From: Odontesthes bonariensis
Taxonomy: Eukaryota > Chordata > Actinopteri > Atheriniformes > Atherinopsidae
Direction of reading: 5' to 3'
Length of the DNA: 64,000 nt
Assembly (NCBI RefSeq): GCF_027942865.1
Contig: NC_134524.1
Span: 24,215,036 to 24,279,035 of the forward strand
A model generated the notes under the pieces. It did not search any database, had not been told where the DNA came from, and was given only the letters and a program-made list of their open reading frames with translations. Below are positions 32,096 through 42,966 of the stretch, piece after piece; position 1 is the stretch's first letter; each line of letters begins with the position of its first letter. The position numbers and the translations under genes were made by a program.

Positions 32096-32627
32096 CGAAC
32101 GAAGAGCAAGATGAAGCTACGTCCCTCTACATTTGGTTTGTGATGAGCTGCTTATTGCACAAACGCGATGCACAACGGCGCATTCTCCATCGCGGTGTTT
32201 CTTTCTTTCTGGCGGCGACAGCAACAGTAATATCGTCTCTTCCGACTTCTGGCTCACGACCCCGGGAAAAAATCTCAAGCATGCGCAGAACACAAAGTCT
32301 AATTCACCACGTGCTTTACCGTCTGCAAACACGTTTATCTCGGGGTCTTAATCCGATCGCGAGTAATCCAATCCGATCCAATTTCTTGGCAGATTAAGGT
32401 GTCTACATGCACTTAATAACTCAGTCTTATCGTAATTTAGCCAATTATCCGATCCTTTCAGTGCCATGTAACCCCACTGAGTGTAACAATGTTTCAATCT
32501 GATTTGAACGTGTGTTTATTAGGTTATTGGATGCATGTGAAAAGTAGAGATATTTCCAACTTACCTGAAACGGATGAGAATATTACATTTGGAGAGTTTA
32601 TACTATATTTTGCATTTGTGAGAATTA

Positions 32628-32700
32628 AAGAGACGCAACTTGGACGGCACAGGAATCACTCTGTGTCTTCATTGTTCTTTCACTCTGTTTTCATGGACAA
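32628..32700. repeat. short dispersed repeat shared with 26145-26220
   Basis: ACGCAACTTGGACGGCACAG and TCTTCATTGTTCTTTCACTC match the earlier copy in direct orientation. Confidence 0.55.
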
Positions 32701-33049
32701 CTGTATTTGTAACGAGGTTGACTGTTTACGAGAACAAACTGGACTCAGATAAACGACACTCACATCAGCCTTTTGTGATTCCTTAAATCCAGATGACCTG
32801 TTGTAGTTGGGATCGGCTGAAGGAAAAGCAGCACTGATATCCAGCAGGACGAGTAGAAAGATGAATCCTAGGTGATCTCATGGCGTTGCGTATCAACAGC
32901 TAATTATGAGTAACTTTATGTGATTAATTTCAGTATTTATTTAGATTAGATTCTTTTGCTAGTATTCCTTGTTAGTTATTTGTTTAGAATATTTTGGTAA
33001 TTGGGTCTCACTGGGCACCGTAGGTAGGCACCTGGAGTACCAGCATTAG

Positions 33050-33895
33050 AGTCCTGCACTGGAGCCTAGGCCCGAGGGGCCCGACAGCCCGAGGGCCGGG
33101 CTTCGGGCCGACGACCGTATAATTACCTCGGACACGGGCCGGGCTCGGGCTCTTGTATTTAATTTAATTTAATTTAATTTAATTTAATTATAAAAAAACC
33201 CTGCTAATTACAACTGTGGTGTGTTTAAATGGAAACAATTGAACGCAGCAGCAGCTGCTCTGTCCCGCGCCAGCACCTCCCTTATATAGGCATACGGTAC
33301 CTCACAATACACAGTCCTCCGACATGCCTTAAACACAGATGAGCTGGCTGAAGTAGTCCCAGAAGTAGCAGAGAGACCCTGTTGGCGGCCAAGGCCTGGT
33401 CAGTCATCTGCCAAGAACTGTTAAACAAATGGCAGAGACCAGGTATAGCACAGTCTTCCTCACACTGGAGTCAATTCAGTCAGTCCATGCAGAGCTGCAG
33501 AAGCTTCTTCAGAGCCGTGGTGAGAGCGCACGATTGCGTGATGTCTCCCCAGATGTTCTGTGCCTATATCAACGAGTTCTCAAGCTGCTGATCGAAACTT
33601 GAGCCCCTATTTTAACCTGCTCTTTTATGTCCATTTTGATCTGTCAGAAACCGTTTGCTCATTCACAGAAAAATAGAATGCTGTTTTTTTCCAACTGCAG
33701 AGCGTTATCCCATTTTCAGAGCGGCAGATTGAATTTACGAACGCACTCAATGAATATAGCGTTCTATCGCTAAAACATTGTTATGGGAGGTTAAAAAAAA
33801 AAAAAAAGTCGGGCAGGGCCGGGTTCGGGCCTGAGAATTCTGAAAACCTGTCGGACCGGGCCGGGCTGGGGCCCAGATAATAGGCCCGTGCAGGG
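33050..33895 (+). mobile_element. hAT-type transposon with G/C-rich termini, degraded
   Basis: Left end TAGAGTCCTGCAC and right end GTGCAGGGCACTA are imperfect inverted repeats, each followed inward by GGGCC-rich sequence (CCGAGGGCCGGGCTTCGGGC on the left, GACCGGGCCGGGCTGGGGCC on the right). A transposase relic lies inside. No matching 8-bp flanks found. A (TTAAT)n run sits at 33156-33190. Confidence 0.55.
33290..33660 (+). pseudogene. hAT transposase fragment
   Basis: With frame changes, the plus strand reads LRHALNTDELAEVV, then VKQMAETRYSTVFLTLESI and LQKLLQSRGE...LLIET before a stop. KQ..ETRYSTV..TL is characteristic of the central part of hAT transposases. Multiple stops; nonfunctional. 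Confidence 0.6.
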
Positions 33896-33899
33896 CACT

Positions 33900-34880
33900 A
33901 AATGCACCTGGGTGGAAAAGGAGAGAGTAGCAGGCATGGTTTTCTTTGTTATTTTGTTTGTTTTATTGTTTTGAAATAAATCATCTTCTTTTGCCTGCGT
34001 TAAACCACATCCCCCATGGTGCATCAGTGGTCTTTTGATTTTGTTTGGTTTAAGTTTAATTTGTTTTTTATGGACAAATGGTCACTACATGTATACTAAG
34101 CCATTGTGGTCTTTTGTATAGCTTTGTGATGTGCTTTTGAAACACGTTTACAGGAAATAATATCCAATGTGCCTATCTTTGCAAAAGGTGCCGTTCAATT
34201 TGGCGTTAGCATCTTAGCCTAGCCAGGCTATTTAAAAGACTGCACTATGGCTCACTAAAAGTCTAACACCAGCTCCTGAGTGAACTGCATATGTTTAATG
34301 CTGGTCCAGCCGGCGCAGAACATCAGTCAATTTTACTAGAACTTTGGTACAATGTGGATGACTTTCTCTTCATGTTTTAGTGACACAAAACATTCCACAG
34401 CCAAACTATAACATATAAAATATAACATATTTTCCCCTTCTTACTTAGGCTTTAGCATGGTCTTATTTATGGTCCTTCATGGTCCTTCATGTCAAAAGAG
34501 GCGAACTATCCCTTTAAATTGACTGCCTATTTTGGTCAGTCCTGTTTAGCCAGTCTTGTAAACTTGCGCCCTCTCCTGGTGGATGAAGGTGGCGCACAAC
34601 ACTGACCGAATACATAAGATAAAATAAAAAACAAAACAAAAACAGTTGAGAGGGCTCAATCTGAGGTCTACAGCACTGTTGCTGGACTAATAATTTCATT
34701 CTGAAGTGCCACTCATCTGAGGAGTTACAGCATGAACTGTCAGAGAACGGCCAGCCGTGTAAAACGGCTGGGACAGTGATGAAGTATTTAAACACGTGTA
34801 GGTGTCCAAGATGTCAGGTTCATTGAAACAGACAAAACAAAAGAACAACCAAAAGTAACGTCAGAGTATATATATCTACC
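33900..34880. other. no gene; contains one TTAA-MITE end
   Basis: AT-rich intergenic DNA. CATGTCAAAAGAGGCGAACT leading to CCCTTTAA (34486-34517) is the terminal part of the MITE family present in full at 37951-38636. Confidence 0.45.
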
Positions 34881-34963
34881 GAGCCCTTAAAATGACATGG
34901 CAGAGTAAAATAAAACCCAAGGGTTTCTCGTGCCCACTAGAAAAGTTTTGCGTGGGCACTAGA

Positions 34964-34989
34964 AAGTTTCTCGTGCGCACGAGAAACTT
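34964..34989. repeat. perfect 26-bp palindrome inside a degenerate inverted-repeat cluster
   Basis: Centre CTCGTGCGCACGAG, extending symmetrically to AAGTTT...AAACTT. Related half-sites (TTTCTCGTGCCCACTAGAAA, GTGGGCACTAGAAA) precede it from about 34920. Confidence 0.8.
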
Positions 34990-35039
34990 ACACTTTATTG
35001 TAAAACAGTGTAGGTTAGGCAGCAGGACGGGCAGAGAAT

Positions 35040-35490
35040 CGTCATGTGTCAGCCGCGGCTATTCAGAGACAACACGGGAAGTCGGACAGCCTCTCCCATT
35101 CTCTGGCGAAATTGCTACATCTTCAATGTTAAATTGACGATAAAACAGTTATTCACAAAACACAAGATATGCCCAATACTGCATTTACTTTCATAACTAC
35201 AACATGTTGTCCTGTAGCTTAATGAAGTGATTTGTTCTGAAATCGCCGCCGTTCACTGAGGAAATCATGTTATGAAGCCGCCACTAACAGCCAGGCTTCC
35301 GAGCCGGGGACGCCCGGCTTCAGGAGGGGGCGGGAGAGTCAAGTTTTTTTCTACAATTCTAGGTCATCATTGGCTACATCGACAAAAACTCATCACTTCC
35401 GAGGCAGCCCGGCGTCGGGGGTAGACGTGGGGTGGGCGTGTCAATATGAGGGGCTGTGTCGGGATGATTGGAGTTAGTGTTTGTCCATCA
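35040..35490. repeat. dispersed ~460-bp repeat, copy 2 (inverted relative to copy 1)
   Basis: CAGCCGCGGCTATTC to TTAGTGTTTGTCCATCA; inverse of 23115-23580. Ends abruptly at a LINE fragment. Confidence 0.75.
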
Positions 35491-35492
35491 GA

Positions 35493-35872
35493 TCTTAGAT
35501 CCAAGGACTCAGGTCAGCTGGTCCACTCCAGAGTCCAGACTAAACAGCGAGAAGCAGCATTTAGCTGTTATGCTGCCAACAAGTGGAACAAACTGCCAGT
35601 GGAGATTAAACTTTCACCAAATGGAGACATTTTTAAATCCAGGTTAAAAACATTTCTTTTCTCATGTGTCTATGCATGAAATCTTTTAATTTATCTGGAC
35701 TGTTGCTTGTTTTTAAATTCATTTAAATTATTTTTATTTGTTTCTCTTTATGTTCTTTTATGTATTGTTAATGCTTCTTCCACTCCCTGCTGCAATGCTT
35801 TTATTTTATGTGAAGCACTTTGAATTGTTCTGTACATGAAATGTGCTACACAAATAAATTTGATTTGATTTG
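35493..35872 (+). pseudogene. L2/Rex-type LINE 3-prime end (reverse transcriptase C-terminus and tail)
   Basis: Frame encodes REAAFSCYAANKWNKLPVEI and FKSRLKTFLFS, the typical C-terminus of fish CR1/L2-group elements, followed by a tail with GCACTTTGAATTGTTCTGTA and terminal TTTGATTTGATT repeats. 5-prime truncated. Confidence 0.65.
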
Positions 35873-36119
35873 ATTAGAAATTAAAATCACAGCCAAGCCA
35901 AGCCTGGAAATACCAAAAAAAAAACTAAACTAGAAAAAACAACAAACGCCTAAGGAAAATAACAAAAAATGAATAAAAAATAACCCAGACTGTACATTGC
36001 TTGGAACCAGACAGACGGGGAAACCTGCGTGGGACGGAGGATCTGACAATGAGTGGTATCCACGTGGACTAACGCAATCTCTCATGCCATGTGTGCAGCA
36101 GCAAAGGGAGGACGGCCAA

Positions 36120-36204
36120 ATGAACATCGAGGGTTTTTCGCCTGTCATTGTGCGCTTTAATCTCGTCTTCTTGTTGCTGTTTTCTGTCCTGACGCCGGTT
36201 CAAG
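36120..36204 (+). other. leader exon of the MOG/BTN-like gene
   Basis: 85 bp, donor CAAG/GTGAGT, phase 1. Signal peptide with a 12-residue hydrophobic core. Confidence 0.75.
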
Positions 36205-39200
36205 GTGAGTAACAACAGCAACAACAGTGTTTCTGAACTAATCCTGGCTAGTATTAAGACGACGCGTGTGCCACGTCAGTCATCTTTTATAGTCGGTTTC
36301 GTGTCTGATGAGTGTATAATGTCATGCCGATTATAACAGAGTTATCGGTGGGTTAAGAAAAAAAGACCTGCCGGGTATTAGAAGTATAGGCACAGTTCGT
36401 TGGTGTCTTTCTTGATTCTGTCCAAAATTGCCGGCTCAATTTCTTAAATTATAAACCCTAAATTATGCCAAATGATTACTGTTCCTTTACTTCAATGTAT
36501 TCAAGTACATCCCTCACGATTCCCCAGACAAGTAATACTAAAGATGAGATCCACTTAAAAAAAACCTCTCATATGTTGTCTAAGAGCTTTTTTAGGGCTA
36601 CAACTAGACGCAACAATATTATTATATTATTGCACAAATATTCCAAAGTAAGGGCCGTGACCAACACTTTTATAGTAAACCCGAAGACGGTTGGAGGCAT
36701 TTTCTATAAATATCAATCTTTACTCTGTGTAGCCCGGATACAAATAATCAAAAAATGAAACTAGAACTATGAAATTTGACTATTTGAATTTAAGTTTAGA
36801 GACAATTTTGGACTTGCTGAAATTTGCATCCGTTAATTTAATCAGGTAAACAAATTCTAATGTAGTTATATCATTCCATTCCAGACTTTCTTTAAAGCAG
36901 GGGACCAGCAGGGGATGCATTTTTCGGCAAAGGTCTCTCGAAATATGCATCCCCTGCGAATGGGGATGCATTTGATGGCAGGCATGCACTTTTCGGCATA
37001 ACACCGGCAGTAGAAATGCACTGGTTCGTGCTCCCCAGTGGCTGGGGCGCTCACACTCACACCTACACCTACAATTTCGCGTCACCAATTGACCTAACAT
37101 ACGTATTTTTCGGGGGGTGGGAGGAAGCCGGAGTACCCGGAGAGAACATTTAATATTCAAACTGTAGACACTGACAATACTTCTACAAATACATTTTTCA
37201 GAGAACAATATGCTAAACTATTTGATTATTTTTTTCATTTATAAAAGGTTGGAAAAACAGTAAAAAGAATGCCTGTCACAATGTGACCCACCATCAACAT
37301 TCTACAACCAGAAGATCTTTATTTTCTACTGATTTGTCCACAGCAGCAGCAAATGGTCACCACCAGGAACATATCTAAGACCTTTGCTTCATAAATAACT
37401 GGATTGGAACAAAATACTCCATCCAGTTTCTGCTTAATCGGGCAGTTGGCAATAACATGTTGTAAAGTGTGAGATGGAGGAAAAACAAGTCTGGCATCTG
37501 TTTCTGCTACTCATTGCTGATTAAGCTTTTCGGGTTTAATCGTTTTCCAGAACTTGTGCAAGGCTTGTCCTGATGGGGCAAAAGAAAAAGCTGCAGATCA
37601 GTTAAACCTCACTGCTGTGTCATCGGAGGCCTTTTTAACACTTTCCTCGCCGAGGCTCGTTGTACTGGGCCTAAATGAGCTCTAAATTTGTTAAGCACTT
37701 TAAATAAATATACTTCAAACAGAGTGAGTTTTTATGTGAAATGATCCAGGGCAGGATCCATTTTTGATGAGAATAAAGTTGTTTGTTTGAAGAAGGAATC
37801 ACATCCACACACATTGCATCCCGCATCTCGTCGTGCTACTGGGCTGGAAACTTTAGCTCTGTAATCGTTAGCTCCATCCCAAATGTGTCAAAAACGATTT
37901 GCCTTTTTAAAGCTGTCATTTATTTAGAATATTTTTAATGCCATTATTGCTTAATGGGGTAATTCACCTCTTTTGACATGAAGCTGTATGACATCCCATA
38001 TTAGCAATATCATTTCTGAACATCTTCTTACCCCCTGCTGCGTCCTGTGAGCCGAGTTCCAGCCTCGTTTTGGCGTTGACGAAGGTAGTCCGGCTAGTTT
38101 GCTAGGGTCCCGAAAATAAAGTGTCTTGCTTCTCAAAACAATATGCGTTCAAAAGAGTAATACATTTGCATCACAAAATCGTCCATCCAGAACAAGTCAG
38201 ACCTCTCAATCGCCTGGCGCTATTTTCTCTCTACCTTCATATCACTGCGTTCAGCCACCAGCGATAGCCGCACCTGTTACGGTGTTTGGAAGCAGTGGGG
38301 TGCTCGGGCTGCTCTTCGGTCTGCAAGGTTTACACAGCAGGCAGTGATACGAAGGGAGAGAGAAATAGCGCCAAGCGATGTGAGCGCTGACTTTTTCTGG
38401 AGGGACGATTTTGTGATGCAAATGTATTACTCTTTTGAACGCATATTGTTTTGAGAAGCAAAACACTTCATTTTCGGTACCTTAGCAAACTAGCCGGACT
38501 ACCTTCGTCAACGCCGAAACGAGGCCGGAACTCTGCTCACAGGACGCAGCAGGGGATAAGAAAATGTTCATAAATGATATTGCTAATATGGGATGTCATA
38601 CAGCTTCATGTCAAAAGAGGCAAACTGTCCCTTTAACTGATGAGTTTGCATGTATAGCGTGTCTTATCAATATTAACAGTTCCTGCTTTCTTTCTTTCTG
38701 TCTCAGGTCAGTATCAGGTGATTGGACCGCTTCGGCCAGTTGTGGCTTCTCCTGGAAATGATGTCATCCTTCCGTGTCATGTGGAGCCTACGTTTAACAC
38801 GGTGGACCTGACGGTGGAGTGGTCAAAGCCCGACCTGAGGCCCGACCCCAACGATCGGCTGGGCAGAGTTGACTACGTGCACCTTTACAGGGACAATCGC
38901 GAAGTCCTGGACATGAAGATCCCCTCGTACATCGGGAGGACGACGCTGTCCGCAGATGGCATGACGCAAGGCAACGTAGCGCTGAAAATAACAAACGTGA
39001 CGGCCGCAGATGAAGGCCGATACAAATGTTTCATCCCAAAGTTGAAGGGCAGAACACGGTCTTCGATTGTTCATCTAACCGTCGGTGAGTTCAACTGATT
39101 GCTGCTTGTGGTCTGTATAATGAGTGCCCCCTCTGACTGGGTTAAATGATTAAAACGCTCTGTTATCCCGGACCCTAACTCAGCTAAAAGTGGGACGACG

Positions 39201-39728
39201 GAGACGCCACTCCGTTCTGACAATCTCCAAACTCCTGATCCAGCAGAAGGGACGGATGTTAACGGTGAGGAAACAAAGCCCAAGTTGTTAGAACATTACA
39301 GTCAACACTTTTTTATTGTCATTGCTGTTCTGTTTTCACCTAATGTTAACATAAGATAGAAATAAAGTGCAGTGTAATTGTATCTTACTGACAGTGGCCT
39401 CGGTTACAGGAAATGCAACGTACTGCTGATGTAAGCTCTCTCTCCCACATGCTGTATGTAACCCAGTCAAACCACTGATACCCTGCTTTGGAAGTTTGTG
39501 CCAGTGCCTGTATTTTTGTCACACTTGCCCTTGAATCCCATTCAAGTTGTGGGCCTGTAATATTCCACTTACAGCAGACCTAATTATTTTGTTTTATTCT
39601 TTGTCGTCTTGTTAGATTCCTTATCCCGTTGGAACGGACTCATTCCACTCCTGGTTTTCTGTGTCTTGCTGATCGCCGGAGTCGGAGTCGGAGGATGCTT
39701 ATACATGGCGTTAAAGTGTCGAAAATAA
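36120..39728 (+). CDS. MOG/butyrophilin-like single-IgV membrane protein
   Basis: Four exons, all joined in phase 1: 36120-36204 (leader), 38707-39084 (IgV), 39184-39264 (stalk), 39616-39728 (TM and end); 657 bp, 218 residues. The leader has VRFNLVFLLLFSVLTPVQG. The V domain has VIGPLRPVVASPGNDVILPC, LTVEWSKPD, VHLYRDNREV and ITNVTAADEGRYKCF, giving the Cys pair and the DEGxYxC motif of B7/butyrophilin/MOG-type V domains. The stalk is Thr/Pro-rich. The TM segment is LIPLLVFCVLLIAGVGVGG, followed by only CLYMALKCRK. It is a type I surface protein of the expanded fish MOG/BTN-like group, probably an immune or adhesion ligand. The Met at 36120 is preferred because the signal peptide follows closely; an upstream in-frame Met at 35997 would add 41 polar residues. 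Intron 1 holds a palindromic MITE. AATAAA at about 40347 could end the transcript. Confidence 0.82.
36893..37015 (-). repeat. dispersed repeat shared with 56740-56820
   Basis: GGGATGCATTT...GCAGGCATGCACTTTTCGGC is the inverse of sequence at 56750-56800. It is also locally repeated (two GGGGATGCATTT units). Unclassified. Confidence 0.5.
37090..37150 (-). repeat. small RTE/Rex3-type fragment
   Basis: GGGTGGGAGGAAGCCGGAGT followed by ACCCGGAGAGAAC matches part of the 24288-24662 copy. Confidence 0.45.
37951..38636. mobile_element. palindromic TTAA-type MITE in intron 1 of the MOG/BTN-like gene
   Basis: Flanked by TTAA on both sides (37951-37954, 38633-38636). The two halves are inverse copies over about 300 bp each (ACCTCTTTTGACATGAAGCT, GTATGACATCCCATATTAGC, ACGAAGGTAGTCCGGCTAGT on the left, all found inverted on the right) around a centre near 38290. 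No transposase. TTAA duplication indicates the piggyBac or Kolobok superfamily. Confidence 0.8.
38707..39084 (+). other. IgV exon of the MOG/BTN-like gene
   Basis: 378 bp, acceptor TTTCTGTCTCAG, donor GTCG/GTGAGT, phase 1-1; a complete V-set domain of about 115 residues with an N-glycosylation sequon (NVT). Confidence 0.88.
39184..39264 (+). other. stalk exon of the MOG/BTN-like gene
   Basis: 81 bp, acceptor CCTAACTCAG, donor AACG/GTGAGG, phase 1-1; Thr/Pro/Asp-rich connecting peptide. Confidence 0.7.
39616..39728 (+). other. transmembrane exon of the MOG/BTN-like gene
   Basis: Acceptor GTCTTGTTAG; 37 codons with one hydrophobic helix, then TAA at 39726-39728. Confidence 0.78.
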
Positions 39729-40079
39729 GAAGTGTGTCAAAAGGTGTCTGATTTGATTTATCTTGTGTCATTATTATTTTAGGACTGTTAACTATTTCTT
39801 CTTTTTTTCCCCCCTTTGCAGTGTGTGGAAGAACCTGCTGGCTGAGCGACACATCGGTTGTTAACAGATGTCATCCCTTACAAAAAATGATTTAAAAAAA
39901 AAAAAAAAAAAAATCAACACTTCCAGTGTTTTTCAGTGGTTCAGTAAGGTGACTGCAGTGGGGAAGAAGCGGCCTGTTAGTCCTTCAAAGAGACGCACAC
40001 AAAAACTGTTTCTGTCCACAGGCCGACTATGGCAGGCTGATTGGTCAGAGCAGTTTAGAAGGAGATATAAAGAAACATT

Positions 40080-42477
40080 ATATTTACATATATATAAATA
40101 TGTCATTTATATTTTATAATGTATTTATTTTATAATTTTTTTTGTCCTCTTTCCTCATGCCTGTTTTCCTTCTTCATCGAGGCATTAGCAGCCGCCATAA
40201 GATAGAATAGTATTGTCTTCAAACAGCTACTGCAGAACAAACAATAATTCTTTATGCAGATAAGGTGTTACTCATTCTTCAGAACCCACAATGCATCATT
40301 TCAAGAATATTTTAAGATCCTAAACCTTTAGAATTTTTGAACTACTCAATAAACTGGTCAGAATATATTGTCTGGCCCCTTTGCATGAATGATAGGGATG
40401 TGTCAGCCCTGGTATTGCCTTCTCACCTTCAAGCATGTATTATTAAATTTATAGGTATCAATATGTCCTCCAGGCTGAAAGAGTTGGAAAAATGAGACCG
40501 GCCACATAAAACTTTCCACATTCCAAAAAGCTAATTTTCTAGGTGGATCAGAAGCACCAAACTTTGAATTCCGCCACCTGGCAAATCAACTTGTATATCT
40601 CATTATCTGGCTCAATCATTCGACTTCTGCTTCAATTTGGCTCGATGCAGAACAAGAAGGATGGGAAAACATGAAATTATCAGACCTTCCCTTTAATCGG
40701 TAAAAAATTACAACAGTGTCTTCAAAACATTTCCATAACATCAACTCCTTCAGCCTGGTGGGAATCTTTAGTCATTTCCAAGTCCACAGCGACTCCTTCT
40801 GCATCCCCCACCTCTTTGGAATAATCTGAACTTCACCGTTGAATTTATATAGCTGCATATAAAAAAATGTTTTGTGTGTGTTTTAGCCTTTAGCCTTAGA
40901 GATTTATTAATTTCACTTTTGCCCAAAAAATACTTAGAAATTTTGGTATGTTGCTTATTTGCAACACCAGGCATAATGGTCAATAATAAGATAACAACAA
41001 CACAGTAATATAACAGTGAAAAAACAATGTTTTTTTATTTACCCTTTTGTTTTTTTTGTCGAAGGTTCCTTGGTCCGTAGTGAATATGGACTAACCGGCA
41101 TTGGGGGAATAAAGATGCTATCTCAGCTGGTTGATTGAGTCAAACGGTTTGTAGCATATATGCGACAATAGGCCTTAAGGGGTTAAAGAGTTTTCAAAAT
41201 CTCGGTAAAACAATTTGTAACATCAAATCTCAAAAAGTGTTTGAATAGCTTTTTTCATCCCAAACCAATAGAAAAACTGTTCGTCCCTGTTATGGTACCT
41301 GATACAAACTTTGGCTCAAAGGAACCATAACGCATAAGACGAGGACAAGCGTTAAAGTTTGAATTAGTTTGTTATAAAGAAACCAAAGTTACTAAAAGAA
41401 ATTAGACTGCAAGAGACAGCAGACCACAAACCATCTGGGCTGCTCCCCTAACTTAAAATCACAAACCGTGTAACCCAAATGAAACAAAACCGAAAATAGA
41501 ACTACCAGTAACTCCCATGTGGGGTACCTCATGACTCCATTTCGGCTCTCTGACCGCAGCTGCCAGGCTCTCAGCCCAGCTTTCAATGTCCTTTGAGTCG
41601 ACAAATGTTCTCTGGGGCCAGCGGACAGACTTTCTAACCTGCATGCATTGCTTCAAGACAATAATGCAAAAATGCTCTGCGGCATGTTGAAGCTCAATTT
41701 GCATTACATCATTTTTGAGACCGCTTTGAATGCAGCTTTTTTCTGTACATCGGAAAACATGAAGCATTTTAAGAGGTTAAGAGATTTAAATGCAGAATAG
41801 CAGAGCCATACATCCCGGTTCTCTGTCCAAATTGGATATTGATCTTCAGTGAGTCCTTAAGAACAGTAAGGTATTGGTATTAAAGAGAGCACCACTGAAT
41901 CCAAAATGATTATACTTTATATATATATATATGTATATTATTATACAGGTTCTTTCTCTGTACACAAACATGCTTTTAAGTCCACACGATAAGGAGGATG
42001 TTCATCAAGGGAAACTTTGACTGCTCTTCATTTGCTCCTCCTGAGTGCATTTGAGCCTGGGAACGGTTGTGTAGGGAGGTTTTGCTGAGTCGTCTTTGGG
42101 TGTTTTTCTATTCGAGCATTTTTCCAATGAAAGCTGATCTTTTCTTTTAAACTGTCTGAACGCTTTTTCCTCCTGTCATCTGGAAATAGCTTTGGATAAT
42201 CCAGCACTTTAAACTACTTTCTCATTTTGTTTTGAGACAATAGCACTCATGTGCTTTATGATAAAAAAAGCGCAGGAAACCAGATGATTGCAGGGCGTCT
42301 TTGTGCTGACTTTGACAGCCGTTACAAACTGCTGTCTCCACCTCAACATAAACTGTTTGCCACTCCCTGTGAATGTTAACATTTATGCATCAGCAGTTAG
42401 AGCTGGGTGAGCATGATATCGACAAGTCAGTAAGATAACAGTGTTGCTTATTACCAGCTTAGAATAATTCTCATTTG

Positions 42478-42480
<3 letters not shown>
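40080..42480. other. intergenic, no gene recognised
   Basis: AT-rich with the likely polyadenylation signal near 40347, a (TA)-rich patch near 41918 and scattered short frames. Nothing identifiable. Confidence 0.4.

Positions 42481-42483
<3 letters not shown>

Positions 42484-42545
<62 letters not shown>
42484..42545 (+). repeat. (TG)n microsatellite
   Basis: About 29 TG units followed by TATG units. Confidence 0.95.
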
Positions 42546-42557
<12 letters not shown>

Positions 42558-42966
42558 ACATATATATCTCGAGAGGCTAGTTATCAGCAGGGCAGTTCAA
42601 GTAATGCAAGGACACCAGCTTTCAAATCAATTTCAAGTTTTAATTTTGTACTTGGGGAAGTTAACAAAGGGTATCAGCTCATAACTTAAAACAAAGGTCT
42701 TCTTTGTAAACATTCAACATAAATGCTGGCCCGTGGCTCTTTAAGGGGAACTTAAATGAATCTTCTTCAAACCAAAAGTCTTTTCAACAGAACTCTTCAA
42801 TTGCTCAGTCTGTCTGGCAGTGTTCAACCAAGTCACTCATACGTATTTCCAGGTAAGTAATTCCCAGGCATTCCACCGTGAAAGAAACAGTCCATAAGAG
42901 TTTCCACAGTGAAAGGATCCGTCCACAAGCAAATCTCCCCCCAACAGTAGCTTCCCATCTGAGACT

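Larger units (their letters stand above)
31408..32487. mobile_element. TIR DNA transposon (non-autonomous), split by a solo LTR
   Basis: GTTACACTCAGTAGGGTTAC at 31408 is inverted at 32468-32487; matching continues inward for about 75 bp (GATCAGATAATTGGCTAAAT / GATCGGATAATTGGCTAAAT sense). Removing the LTR at 31665-32095 leaves roughly 650 bp without a transposase. Superfamily not determined. Confidence 0.65.

Noticed and set aside
36774..37208. 142-codon minus frame
   Set aside because: It crosses two dispersed repeats (36893-37015 and 37090-37150) and has no family features.
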